This document shows positions 49,346 through 61,619 of a stretch of DNA of 64,000 nucleotides, in pieces. Made by a program: the position numbers and the translations under genes. The DNA is from Larix kaempferi (taxonomy: Eukaryota; Streptophyta; Pinopsida; Pinales; Pinaceae): NCBI GenBank assembly GCA_027924585.1, contig BSBM01000361.1, forward strand, positions 41,184,501 to 41,248,500, written 5' to 3'. The notes below the pieces were generated by a model. It was not told the DNA's origin. It did no database searches and saw only the letters and a list, made by a program, of their open reading frames with translations. Numbering within the stretch: position 1 is the stretch's first letter; each line of letters starts with the position of its first letter.

Positions 49346-50764
49346 TTCGGAACATGAGGTAAAGAAGAGAATAACTCTGCTAGTTTATTGTAATGACTTG
49401 AATCCCTCATAATATTACCTATCTCATCCAGACATTGTCTGTTTGTGCGCCGACCCTTCTTTTTATCTTCTTGGAACTGTCTTTTGAGATCCTTTTTTCC
49501 AATAATTTTTATGCCTAGGACCGTGTCTTTTGTTGTTTCTTTAGGAGCGGTGGTAGAGAGAGTCCGAGCTTTGATAACAACCTTTTTGAAGAGCTCTAGC
49601 TGAGGTTCTGATAGAGGAGTTTTAATTCTGCAAGCTTCCTCCAGTTCTTTAAGATGAAGATCCTCTACATCTGAATCCTCCATTTCGTCTTGATGGTCTT
49701 GCATATCCTCATATGTAGCAACCTAACTGTTATGTTCAGCTTGAACAAGGTTATTTTCTTGTAACTTATCTACATTAGGTTGTTCCTCTAGATCCTCTGG
49801 TAGGTTATCAAATTGATTCTCTGTACTTACAGCCTCATTTGGTGCCAGAATTGTGGATTTCTTGTTGATCCTTCTTCGGTTAACCGTCTTTCTAAAAACT
49901 TCGGCATCTTTAGGTTTGGAGAGGTCTTGCTTGAGAGCAACTGAGTTTAGAGGGCATTCACGAAATAGATGCCCATGAACATGACATTTCCTACACCAGA
50001 AAGCAATGTGTTCATAGTCAATAGTTTGGGTCCACTCAGTATCCTGGTAGTCAAGACATATTGCGTTCGGGAGAGGTTGAGAGATATTCATGTAGACACA
50101 GATTCTAGCAAAAGCAGTGTATCTTCCATTTCGAGTAGTTTATGATATCTTGACAAAGCGACTGAGAGTATTGCCTATACCTTCCAGAGTAATAAGATCC
50201 CATTATTCTTGTCGCAGGGATAAGAGGTGTATCTAGACCAGAGCTTCCTTGAAATCCTCCTTCTCCGGACTGAAATTTTCCTTCCATGGTGTCATGTAGA
50301 GGCCTGCCGAATTAAAGAAGTATGTACCTCCTTCAAAAGCTGAGATGAAAGTAAAAAACCCTTTAGAGCCCAGCTTGAGATTGTAATGGCCCTTAGGGTT
50401 CCACTTATGCTTGATCCAACCCATAAGCGCATGCTCAGATGGCCATAGACCCATGAATTTGCAAGTAATAGCATGATCATGCATGAACTGAATTTTTTCC
50501 GAGACTTGGGGAGAAATTATAGCATACCTTGGTATGAGGGCCGCCTTTGGTATACATTTTCCGATTCCTCGTGGAGTTGGAGTTTCAGTTAGTTATGTAC
50601 TTCTTGGCTTGCTGGATTGTATTGCCTGGTTCTTGCTATTGGAGCATTCTAATTCAATCAAACCCTTACCTTTCTCATTCTTACCAAGTAACCCAAGATG
50701 CAAAGTCGCGGCTGGCACTTTTGCTAGTGGTTTGGAGGTTTTCCACCCCCCCTAGCGGGGCCAT
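49312..50764 (-). pseudogene. LINE ORF1, Gag-like with zinc knuckle
   Basis: Best start is the ATG at 50764 (MAPLGG). An extra G in the G run just after it shifts the frame, and past that the sequence reads on as WKTSKPLAKVPAATLHLG. A region like the plant LINE DUF4283 follows (MGLWPSEHALMGWIKHKWNP, about 50450). Then comes the CCHC knuckle CRKCHVHGHLFREC (about 50000) and an acidic/basic tail. Stops and shifts split it into at least four pieces. The intact protein would bind RNA in the LINE particle. Confidence 0.75.
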
Positions 50765-51060
50765 TGGAGTGAGCACAAATCCTAGAAGGTCTGGAACTCC
50801 CAGAGGTCAGCAACATAGACTGGATCATGCAATTTGGTGCTTGCTCAAGAATCACTGTTCGTGAGGATCAGAGTTCTTGGAGCTTTCTTGGATCAAAAAA
50901 ATCCACAACATAAGGCTTTAAGGCTCATATCATTTCTCATTAATGATGGCTTGTGTATGTGCTCGATCGAAAACATGGCTGATATGTGAAGGCAAATGGT
51001 TCACAACTTCACAGCACCGCCATAATGACATTGTCTTCACCAGATCAGGCTGACACCAGT

Positions 51061-51078
51061 TATATATATATATATATT
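51061..51078. repeat. TA microsatellite
   Basis: A short (TA)n run in AT-rich DNA. 50916-51367 shows no gene. Confidence 0.8.
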
Positions 51079-51367
51079 AAGGATTAGATATATGCAATTT
51101 TATTACGTGTAAATTTTAAATGTGCCCGTAATTTTAACTATCTATGAAATTAATACACATCAACTATGATGTGTTTATTTCATAACTAGTATTTGACGCT
51201 TAGAACAAGCAAAAACTGGTAAATGAACGTCATCTTGAGGGCAGGCAATCAATAACTATTCCGAAATAGTGGGAGGCATTGATGTCACTGATTGGTTATT
51301 AAATCGACTTGTACCTTTCTAAACATTATAATAATAATTTATATATATATTTTATTTACGTGAAGTT

Positions 51368-51689
51368 ATGAATTCATCCATGTTAAAAAATATTTGATTT
51401 TTTATTTATGTGTACTCATGAATTCAAGTCTCTTAAAACGAGTTTTGAATTATAAATATTTCACTTTCTTTGTATTTCATTAAAAGTTATCTCATCTCTA
51501 TATTAAAGTTATTTAATAAGTGGATGAGATGAATTCATCCATGTTAAAAGGGATTTGATTTTTTTATTTATGTGTACTCACGAATTCAAGTTTCTTAAAA
51601 CGGGTTTTGAATTATAAATATTTCACTTTGTTTGTATTTTATTAAAAGTTATCTCATCTCTATATTAAAGTTATTTAATAAGTGGATGA
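51368..51689. repeat. 161-bp direct repeat, two copies
   Basis: The unit starts ATGAATTCATCCATGTTAAA at 51368 and again at 51529. It includes TGTGTACTCAYGAATTCAAG and ends AATAAGTGGATGA. No coding is evident. Confidence 0.85.
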
Positions 51690-51780
51690 AAACCAGAGTT
51701 ATATGTATGATAATAAGTACGAGATACATCAATTTCAATTTATATAAATCAATCTAAATTCAAATCCTAGATTCTATCAA

Positions 51781-52270
51781 GCACCGAGAGGGATCAAATC
51801 TCCCCATGTGCAAACCTCTCTTTGAATAGCTTCTTGACTGCAATACCTGAGTCACCTAATCCTAAGCTCTAAAGTCTCTAGTTTAAGTCTCATATTTACT
51901 TTTTACTTTGTATTATTCTTTTTTGTTTATGGCCTACATAATATTTATTACTTTTTACTTTGTATTATTATTTTTTGTTTATTTTGTATTATTTTGTTAC
52001 TCGACAAACACTCTAAAGTCTCATATTTTAATTTTACTTTGTATTAAAAGTAAAAAGTACCACCTAATCCTAAGCTCTAAAGTCTCTAGTTTAAGTCTCA
52101 TATTTACTTTTTACTTTGTATTACTCTTTTTTGTTTATGGCCGACATAATATTTATTACTTTTTACTTTGTATTATTCTTTTTTTGTTTACTTTGTATTA
52201 TTTTTTTACTCGACAAACACTCGACTAACAAGATCTCCCCCATACTCGGCTGTAGAGCGCCTCTCGGTGC
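51781..52270. mobile_element. Small inverted-repeat insertion 3
   Basis: Starts GCACCGAGAGG at 51781 and ends CTCTCGGTGC at 52270, a perfect 10-bp terminal inverted repeat. It shares CTCCCCCATACT near the right end with the members at 13605 and 14132. The interior holds a ~207-bp direct repeat (about 51857 and 52064) rich in TTTACTTTGTATTA. No transposase is present. Confidence 0.6.
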
Positions 52271-52367
52271 AATGATACTGTGAACTAAAATAACATTGCA
52301 TATTGAATCCTAAAAAAGATGTCGAAGTTGTCTATAGAATCGAAACGCAAAAACATATGGTAAAGAC

Positions 52368-52450
52368 AATTGGTCAAAATGCATTTCATTTAATATTTTT
52401 GAGCATACTGTAATAAATTTCATTGAAAATGAAATGCATTTTGAGTACCA
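52368..52450. repeat. ~83-bp hairpin
   Basis: CAATTGGT..CAAAATGCATTTCATT pairs with AATGAAATGCATTTTG..ACCAATTG across a loop of about 30 bases. It is compact enough to be a tiny foldback element or a hairpin RNA source. The surrounding 52271-53940 has no recognised gene. 53300-53660 repeats variants of CTTAGTTAACT. Confidence 0.6.
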
Positions 52451-53939
52451 ATTGAAATTTCAATTGAATTGGTTTTGAGTACCAATTTGATATGCCTTGG
52501 AACAATTCTTTCGTATTGGTCTAGCATTGGGCCAAAGCATGGGCTCCAAGCATGAGCAATTGTTTGACGGTCTGAGAGTAAGTCCTTGTAGAAATCAAAT
52601 TTCTAAAATATTTCATGTTCCACAAGATACAACTTCCCTCATACTATGGGTAATAAGATTTAAGAAAGTTTCCATATGTAACACATAACTTATGCTTGAA
52701 CCAGTTTTGACTTCTAAAGATTATGAAAGATAAATTTAAAACATCATAAACAAAACAACACAAATTTTATATTCACGGGAAATGTTTTTTATATTATTTC
52801 TTCCTTGATCAACAAGTTGCATTACTACGTTCTGTTAATATTTGGTTGAGCTTTGATCTTTAATTCTTTTAGATGCAGAGACTTGAATCAACGAGACAAT
52901 TCAATATCTAAAATTCATACGACCATAACACAAGATATACCCTGGACAAAATCATCAAAATTATGAGAATTAAAACCCCAACAATTCTTCTCAGTATAAT
53001 ATAATGGATAACAGAGAATGATTTATTTTACAACATAGCAAATTGATTTCGGAAGATAAGAGATCACCAAACACTCTTGATGAAGATACCGAAGCAATAG
53101 AGAAGAGAGATCAATCAGATGTGTTTTCAACACAACAATGACAAGCACGAACAACACCTTGCACAAAGAGAAGTGCCTTTCCTTCAATGTAGAAGAGGAT
53201 TCTCTTCACATTGGATTCATCAATCCTGTATAACATATTTATACATTCTTCTCTTATATTTTTAACTTCTAACTTCATGATGAACTCGCCTCTTAACTGA
53301 AATCTCACCCACTTAGTTAGGTGGCTAACTTAAGTGTCACAACTCATGTGTTATCTTTTAGTTTAACATAAGTGTCGTCATGCAATAGCACTTAGTTAAC
53401 TAGATATTCTTTGTTGTCACTTAGTTAACTCTCTTTAACTGAAGTGTCATCTTTTAGTTTAACTATTTAGTGAAAACAATTTTGTTAACCAGTTCTTCTT
53501 ATTTAACACTTAGTTAGCTGAAATCATGCTGATTGATTTACTTGAAGTGACCACTATGAGTTCTTTAGTTAACTGAGACATATCTTTAACTAATTCTTTA
53601 ACTGAAGCATTGATACTTAATTGAAGCTTTATAATTGAAGCTTTGACAATTCTAGTTCTCTTTAATTAGTTGAAGTGTTTGCATGGGAAATTTCAAATTC
53701 TCCTAATCTCTATGCTTTACCTTTTATTTATTTATCTCTTATTGCATGGTCAATATGTGCTAACTTTAATTATCCATCACATTACATTATACTAAGAAGA
53801 ATTATCGGATGTTGTGATCATATTATATTAGTCTAGACCAAATGATCATATGCTAAAGTAATTCACTTTAGAGGTGATCAATCTCTAAAGGAGACTTAAT
53901 AGCAATATGATGATCATCCTTAATAATACATAACAGAAC

Positions 53940-54700
53940 ATTAAATGCTTTTAACAAGTAAAGCATGACCTTAGTGATATTATCTGCTAATTTTTTTTTA
54001 GTGTTGATGTATTTCAATTCTACTTGTTTCTTTTGCACAAATCTCGAATAAATGATACTTTAAATAAATAAAATTATCCTGCTATGGTGTACTGGATTCT
54101 TGGCCATTTTGATGGCACTCATATTATCACAAAAAATCACGATAGGATGAATTTTTTCCTCCTCAATTTCTTCTAGAACTTTTCTAAGCCATGATGCTTG
54201 TGTACCTACTGAGCTGAAAGCAACATACTCTAGTTCTGTAGAATAAAGATAAAATATACTTTTCTTCTTTGAGTTCCAAGTGATAAAACCAGAACTAAAA
54301 GAAAAGCAGTTACTAGATGTATATTTTCGGCCATCCAAACTACCTCCCCAATAAGAATCATGAATCCAACGGATTGAAAACTCTTAGAAGTGTAGTAATG
54401 AATGCCAAAATTTAGAGTGCCATTCACATACCTCATAATTCTTTTAGCTTCCTTCATATGCATTTCAAATGCATTTGTCATATCCCTGGAAACAAGTGAA
54501 ACGGAAGAAGCAATATTAGCCCTTGTGTGGGTTAGAAACATCAAGATTCCAACAATAGTTCTATAAGTTATCTCATCAGCTATTTCATCACCATCATCTC
54601 CACACAACACAACTCCATGAGCAATTGGAGTGGAGGTTGGCTTACAATTATCCATATCAAATTTATTCAACATATCCTTTGCATACTTTGTATGACAAAT
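53940..54700 (-). pseudogene. Copia RT/RNase H relic
   Basis: Minus-strand 3' end of a copia pol. It has MLNKFDMDNCKPTSTPIAHG (about 54670), YRTIVGILMFLTHTRANIA (about 54560) and MKEAKRIMRYVNGTLNFGIH (about 54440). Then come GRKYTSSNCF and STELEYVAFSS near 54300-54220, DNMSAIKMAKNPVHHSR near 54100, and a copia-like C-terminus toward 53940. Frameshifts fall near 54350 and 54060. Only the end of the gene remains. Its LTRs are not identified. 54700-55168 holds nothing I can assign. Confidence 0.75.
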
Positions 54701-55168
54701 ACAAATTTTATCCTTACTTTGATAAACATTTTTGTTCGGGAATTCTACCCTATAGCAAGGAGAGGGACACTACCAACTTCTGGGGTGACAAGTAAATACA
54801 TTAATCATATCACATAGGCTTCTACAAAAAGAAAGAGATCAAGGTTCTTGAAGGCATACCTTATTAACGACATTCGATCCTAGCTTCCGCTTGCTCCTTC
54901 GATCGATCCTCCACTTGATCTTCCGTTTGAAGAACCTACAATACAATAGATACCTTCCTCAGTGTATCTTGACTGATATACCAATGATGAAATTGAAATA
55001 CAATTTAGACATCAAATACAATCAAGTATTTAGTCCAAAAAAAATGCAATCCATTAGACATTTGATTGGGATGGGAAGGGTATTTCAACCTTTATTGTCA
55101 AAAGCAAATAATCAGTACAATTATACCTAATCATTCAGAGTGCTTGCGCAACTGGATCCTGGGCTCCT

Positions 55169-55761
55169 TGTTAATTTTTGAGCATTAATTCAATATACTT
55201 TAGGATCTTTACTGAGAGAATAACATGTACAATATATCAATGCATATCAATCATAACAAGCATGTCAATCATCACAAGAAGTAACATATAAGAGACAATA
55301 GACACACAGAGTTTCCGTGGGGAAAACCCTAAGGTGAAAAATCCCACAACTTCATCAGAGATAGATAGAGAAATAGTACAACCAAAGTACAACCCAAGTA
55401 CAAGAGATAGACTTCTCCTAGCAGCTGATCCTCCTCCTCACATGTGCGCCACTTTCCGAGTGATGTAGAGTGAGATAATGAGATGATCAAAATAGAGATT
55501 GGGAGATCTCTATTTATACTTGTCCTAACTGCCCAATCAACTTATGGGGCCGAATTGTCTAGCTTAGCACAATAACCAGATGTTACATTAATCCGGGCTG
55601 ACCCCTTACAAGGTGGTCTAATAACCCATCGACAAGTTAACACACTTGCGACACTTGTCAATACAAATGACGACACTTCTGTATAGAGGAATAATAAATC
55701 TCTATAGGAGTACAATAAATATATATATGAAATACATTCCAAAGTTACATATACATCAACA
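55169..55761 (-). mobile_element. Copia LTR (third element, 3' LTR)
   Basis: Plus-strand ends are TGTTAATTTTTGAGC and ATATACATCAACA, about 593 bp. A minus-strand polypurine tract AAGAGGGAG (55762-55770) abuts it. TATAAATA is on the minus strand at 55511-55518. It is related to, but clearly diverged from, the LTRs at 29373 and 58041 (shared ends and the GGTTATTAGACC region). Confidence 0.75.
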
Positions 55762-55770
55762 CTCCCTCTT

Positions 55771-57339
55771 AACTAGGAAGGTGTTTCTCGACACAGATCA
55801 TTTAGCACAAGTCTTCTTCTCTTGATCATCATCATCGATGCATCATCCTTGAATCATCGTCAATCCTACTGCTATCTCAATCAATCTATGAATCTACTCA
55901 TCATAGGAAGTTAGATAGAGCCAGTCCTTTTTCATACTAGATGTAGGCCCACCACCTGTAGGTCTTCATCATCACTGGCCATACTGTGTAAATCTCAGGA
56001 CTTATTATGTGCGTCACAAAACCTCGCAAGGGAATATAGGCTGTTACGAGCACACAACTCTACTTGTCGGATATCCCAGGGACATATTATATGTGACTGT
56101 CACAAAACCTTAAAAGAGTCTCTTGACTAGCAAGAACCCTAAGAGCATCTGAGGTCTTTTTCATCTTGTCTAGATCTCTAGGACTTATTACATGTGACCT
56201 CCACCACAAAACCTTAAAAGAGTGTCTTGCCAAGCAAGAACCCTAAAGAGAATTTGAGGCCTTTTTGATCCTGTCCAGATCTCCAGGACTTATTACATGT
56301 GGTCATGGAAAAACCTCGAAAGAGCATCCCAGGACTGATTAGGAGCACACAGCTCAACCTATCAGATCTCCTAGGGCCGAATTATATGCCATAGGACAAA
56401 ACCTCGAAAGAGCATCTGCCACATATCCTAGGGCCAAATTATATTCCATAGGAAAAACCTCGAAAGACTATCTGCAGATCTCCTAGGGCCAAATTATATG
56501 TCCTCCCAAAGTAAAACCTTGAAAGAGCATTTTCCAGATATCCCAGGGCCAGATTACATGCCATAGGAAAAACCTTGAAAGATTATCTGCAAACCTCCCA
56601 GGGCACAAATTATATGCTTATCTGCACAACCTATTCCACGGCCATAAAGTATCAACCTGATACTCACCATACATCATCCTGATGTACACATGATCATACT
56701 GATCATCATCACTGCATCGTCCTGATGCATGTCATCTGGAGCAACATCCTGAAGCTCATCATCCAGAAGCTCATCATCCATGATCATCCTGATCATACAA
56801 TGCATCCACCTGATGCATACACAGTATCTGCCTGATACATATCATCATACATGATCTACTAGATCATACAATGTATCCACCTGATACATATACAAATACA
56901 TGATCGACCTGATCATACCTGATACATATCAACATACATGATCTACCTGATCATACAATGTATCCAGTTGATACATCTATAGATACATACATGATCCAAC
57001 TGATCATATCCAACATCCAACATGATGCATTCATACATATACATTTAAATGATCCAACTGCTCATATCCAGCATCCAACATGATGCGTACATACATATAC
57101 ATATAAATGATCCAATTGATCATATCTAGCATCCAACATGATGCATACATACATATACATATAAATGATCCAACTGATCATATCCAGCATCCAACATGAT
57201 GTGTTCATACATATATAGAGTAGTAACTGGAGCATCATTCTGATGCTCATCATCCAGCGCTTATATCCACAGTGATGGAAGGATCCTCCTCTCACCATGC
57301 TCGGAATGGCTTCAACAAATGTCTCCATCACTTCTTCCT
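55771..57339 (-). repeat. Hairpin-rich 3' UTR of the third copia element
   Basis: Between the pol end and the polypurine tract lie repeated units of two kinds. 55980-56640 repeats AAAACCTCGAAAGAGCAT and CTCCTAGGGCC blocks. 56640-57230 repeats short inverted repeats with loop-like centres CCACC, GACCT or CAACT: GCATC..GATGC, GTATC..GATAC and GATC..GATC. Stem letters change in pairs between units. No coding. Confidence 0.65.
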
Positions 57340-58040
57340 CTAACTGTCATTGATCTGACGGACACCAAGCCTCTCTCTGAAGTACTCAAACTTCACTCTG
57401 GCTAGTGGCTTCGTCAGCACATCTGTAGTTTGCTCATCTATCACAACATACAGGAGCTTCACTACTCCTCTCTACACCATATCCTTGATATAGTGATATT
57501 TGATCTCTATGTGTTTCGAACTATCATGGAACACTGAGTTCTCATAAAGCTTCACACAACTTTGGTTGTCACGAAAGATACCAATAGCCTCCAGCGGGAG
57601 ATCAAATAACTCAGACAGTAGCTTCCGAAGCCATACTGACTCACAACTAGCTGAACAAGCTACAACATACTCTACTTTAGCTGTACTTAGTGCTACGCAA
57701 GATTGCTTCCTGCTAAACCAAGAGATCACACCTGATCCCATACTGAAGCAACACCCAGAAGTGCTCTTCCTATCTGTAGCACTGCTTGCCCAATCTGAAT
57801 CAACATAACCCTGTAGGTTAAACTTTTGATTCGCATCATACTTGAGCCCATAATCAACTATACCTTTCAGGTACCTCAGAATATGCTTTACATCAACCAA
57901 GTGAACACTCCTCGAATCTATCAGGAACTGGCTCAATGTGTTCACCACAAAGCAAATATATGGTCTCATGTTCGTCAGGTACATCAAGGACCCAATCATC
58001 TGACGATACATTGTGACATCAACTGGATCAGATGAAGCAT
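57340..58040 (-). pseudogene. Copia pol 3' end, interrupted by another element
   Basis: Minus-strand RT end and RNase H: YRQMIGSLMYLTNMRPYICF, LRYLKGIVDYGLKYD, SDWASSATDRKSTSGCCFSM, LSTAKVEYVVACSAS, DNQSCVKLYENSVFHDSSKH. An in-frame TAG at 57472-57474 replaces Gln (DMV-stop-RGVVK). The usual AEAEY reads AKVEY. The gene ends ..LGVRQINDS at about 57340. At 58041 it is cut by the LTR of the plus-strand element, and its upstream part must lie right of the window. Confidence 0.85.
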
Positions 58041-58644
58041 TGTTGAGATATTGTAACTTCAAAGAATATTATATTTGTACTTTATTATTCCGGAGATGAT
58101 TCATTCCTCCGTGAAGATCTTATTGTATATCCGGAGATGTTTATTCCTCCGTCGGAATGTGGTAACTTGGGTTATTAGACTTCCCTAGTGGGGGTCGGCC
58201 CTGTATGTGTTATGTGGGTCAAAGGGTTATTAGACCACCCTAGAGGGGTCGGCCCAGTCAGTTATAATGGGGTATTTAACCTAATGGTTAAATACGAGCC
58301 TACATGTACTTGTGTAAAATACATATCAGAGTAGTGTATAAATAGAGGAGGTGTGTTCCTCATTATACACATTCACTCACTTGAGGATAGCACACTTGTG
58401 GAGGAGAGGTCTGCTATTGTGGAGGAGGAGATCATGTCTCAGGGTTTCATCTTTGTATATTGTTGTTCATCTATATTGAGGAAGCTTTGCTGGGTTTTCT
58501 ACCCCATGAGGGTTTCCCAGGATAAATCTCTGTCTCTTGTGTTTATGCTGTGCTTGTTGTTTCTTCAGTGATCCTGTATATGCTATTATTGTGAAATGGA
58601 ATGTAATGTTTCTATTTTCTGTCTTAGCATATTGAATTTTAACA
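58041..58644 (+). mobile_element. 5' LTR of the plus-strand element
   Basis: 604 bp, TGTTGAGATATTG to GAATTTTAACA. TATAAATA is at 58337-58344. The five bases before it are AGCAT (58036-58040), the expected target duplication to look for beyond the window's right edge. Confidence 0.88.
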
Positions 58645-58656
58645 TGGTATCAGAGC
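58645..58656 (+). promoter_or_regulatory. Primer-binding site of the plus-strand element
   Basis: TGGTATCAGAGC, a perfect match to the plant initiator-Met tRNA 3' end, directly after the LTR. Confidence 0.92.
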
Positions 58657-61340
58657 TAACCTGAAGGAAGACAATGTATGGCACTAAAGACACTTGCTTA
58701 GTTACGACAATTTGAAGGTTAGGGTTTTACATAGCAAAAACCAGTCATCGTAGAACTTTCGCTATAAATCCATTTTGGCGAATTTTTCGGATCTGAAATT
58801 GTTACAAGACGAAGATTAAATCTCCAGGTACCTTGTGTCCAAAGGACAACCTCTAATTCATTGTAATTTGTGATTTATGATCTGTACAATATAGGGTTTC
58901 TGCCTCTTCCAGATCTGAGTCAAAATCAGGTGACCTTGGGAAAAAGGTCATATCTTGGGCTAGGAAGCTCCAAATGAAATTTCGTAAAAAGTGACAGGTA
59001 GTACACAGTCTGTAATATCTCAGAAAACTTTTTCAGAGGCCGAAGTTGAACCAGTGACACGTGGAACTCCGTACAAGTGCGCTCTCCTGTATTATCCCAT
59101 AAACAGGTCACGTTGCAACATTTGGCATAACTCTCTCTCAGAGAGTCCAATTGAGGTCAGACCTATCAGGATGGAAAGGTAACAGGCCGAGCTATCTTAG
59201 AAAACGTTTTCAGAGGCCGAAGTTAAAACAGTGACACGTGGAACGCCGTACAAGTTCGCTCTCCTGTTTTATCCCAAAACAGGTCACGTTGCGACATTTT
59301 GCATAACTCTCTCTCAGAGAATCCAATTGAGGTCAGACCTGTCAGGATGGAAAGATAACAGATCAGGATATCTCAGGAAACCTTTTCATACCCTGTGGAT
59401 CAAAAATTTTGGAGTTACACCAGAAACAATCAGGTACATATTTCTGTCAAAACAGAATTATTTTTTGGTACCTTCATTCATGGCTTCCGGAATTTAGGGT
59501 TTTGGAGAAAGTTGGAATTTTTGTAATCGGAGACCACGGATGGATGCTACTCATCAAAATAGAAATTTAGAGACCAAGATCAGAATTTTTGGTTGGGCAG
59601 AAGGCCGGGTTTGATTAGACCCTAGTTCGGGACTTTGATCAGAAAAGTGGAAAATTAGGGCTTCTGTAAAAATGGGAATTTTTTGAAATCTATGACCATG
59701 GCTGGAAGCTCCTCAGAAAAATAGAAGCTTAGAGCTTTGGATCAAACATTTTGATTGGGCAGAAGAGTGGGATTCACCAAACCCCAGTTCAGGGTCACGT
59801 CCAGTGAATCCGGGAGATTCAAAGGCAAAATTGAGGAGTGAAACTTTGCAGTTTTCAAATTCTGAATATATCAGTTTGATCAGCTCATCAAGGCGCATAT
59901 TTCTATCCTTTCAGAAGTTTGAAATTCAAAGTTTGAATTTTTGGGTTTCTCTGACAAACCCATATCCAGCTCCAGGTCCAGTTCTTGCAAATCAAGTTGA
60001 TAGGGCTAATCCTAGAAGAAGATGGATTGGTCACCTGTATAAGTGAAGGAGTTCCTGTTTCAAAAGGAGATGAGGCTAAGGCTTTACATAAGGAGATTAC
60101 AAGCGATCTCGACAGGTATGACTCATCGAGGTATGTTTTGAGATTTGTTCATGATTAAGTTTATGGTATGTTTGTCTTCATGTTATTACGGTTAGTACAA
60201 TCTTGATTTTAGATTTGTTGTATCACCTTGACAAAATTATGAATGCATCATAGAAGATATTCATTGGTTAGGGTGTTGACACTTATGATTGTACTAATGC
60301 ATTATGATGTTGTGTGAGGTTGATGTTGTCTGCTAACAAGACACAGGTACATCTCAAAAGACAAATCAGGCTCCATGACCATGAAAACATGAAGACAAAG
60401 ACTCATCCATAATCTTTCTTCTACTTACGAGGTATGTATGACTTTGTTATATTATGCTTAACCTATGAGACATGCAGGTTCTAGCTCAGGATCTCTAAAT
60501 CATTGAAGAGATTGTTTAGGTATGTTGTACATAACCAAGTAGGTATACTAATCCAGGTATGTTTCCCATGAATCTTACCTTGTGTTAGGATCCCTTATAT
60601 AAGTATACTTGGAATGATTGGTTATGCTTATTCATAAAGTTAGTAATCAAGGGATTATGCATATTATATATTTTATCTTGATTGATGATATGCATGAGTA
60701 AAAGAAGACTTCCCTGAAATCTTGAATACTAATGATCATGACTATACATATTCAAGATTATTTAGAATTAGAATGTTTTGAGAATATACTAATGAATGAA
60801 TGTTTGTGTATGAGATCATGAGGATGACACTAGTGCACACTTGAGCATGCACAGTGGTACAGAATGAATAGAAGTTCAAAGGACATATAGAAGATCAAGC
60901 GGGAGGCAACCACACAAACATAAAAGATAAGTATTTGAGTTGTTATTTGAAATAGTAAATGATATTTCTTGTATGCATATTTGTATTCCTAGAACATATC
61001 ATGCTGAGTGCAAACATTCATAGAGCATTGAACATTATACTACTAATATGCATATGATTGGTAAGTTGGACAAACATTCCATTGTTGCTTGTCTAGAATG
61101 AAACCTCTTTGCTGACATGCTGAGAGCTGTGCACACTCTCGATAGTATGTTCTGGTAGAGATGGAAGGCATCTAGATAGCCACTGTATGCATACAGGATA
61201 TGGGAAAGTGTTGTGCCAAAGTATTGGTCAAGATAGTTGCATAACTATGTAAATGATATCTGTATGCATAATAGGTTATCATGATTTCATGATTATGAAG
61301 GATTACTAATCATGTACTTAATTTTGTTTTGTAGGAAAGA
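58657..61340 (+). other. Non-coding leader of the plus-strand element
   Basis: No gag is found where it would be expected. 59012-59380 holds a ~177-bp direct repeat (two copies plus a partial third) containing CAGAGGCCGAAGTT and TTGAGGTCAGACCT. From 60100 to 61340 there are several AG/GTATG-type junctions and CAG or TAG acceptors, as if short exons and introns were present (for example the blocks 60348-60430 and 60479-60520, and the acceptor TTTTGTTTTGTAG at about 61335). The small open frames here are not supported. Confidence 0.5.
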
Positions 61341-61619
61341 TCATGAAGAATAATGAACACCGAACAAGTGATGGATGTTCAACAAGAAGATTTACAAATC
61401 AAACAAAATATAGAAGGCTTGTGGCTAGAAGATTCTCTTAGAAAGAGGAAGAGAATCATGATGAGATGTTTGCTCCAAGTGGCTAGACAAGACCATTCTC
61501 TTAATGGTGCAATTAAAGAAGAAGTGTGAATCAGGTTTTGTATGGGTTCCCAGGATCGATAGTATATTGATGAGAATACATGTGGGGATTGTATCATCCT
61601 TGAACACATGTTCCAAAGT

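Larger units (their letters stand above)
43320..50902 (-). mobile_element. Plant L1-type LINE with RNase H, decayed
   Basis: A minus-strand non-LTR retrotransposon of about 7.6 kb. It has ORF1, then endonuclease, RT, a zinc-binding segment, RNase H, and an additional open region. The 3' end is an A-tract (T run at 43321-43332). A 13-bp candidate target duplication with one mismatch flanks it: CCACAACGTAAGG (43307-43319) and CCACAACATAAGG (50903-50915). This sets the 5' end at about 50902, so the copy looks full length. All frames are broken. Confidence 0.85.
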
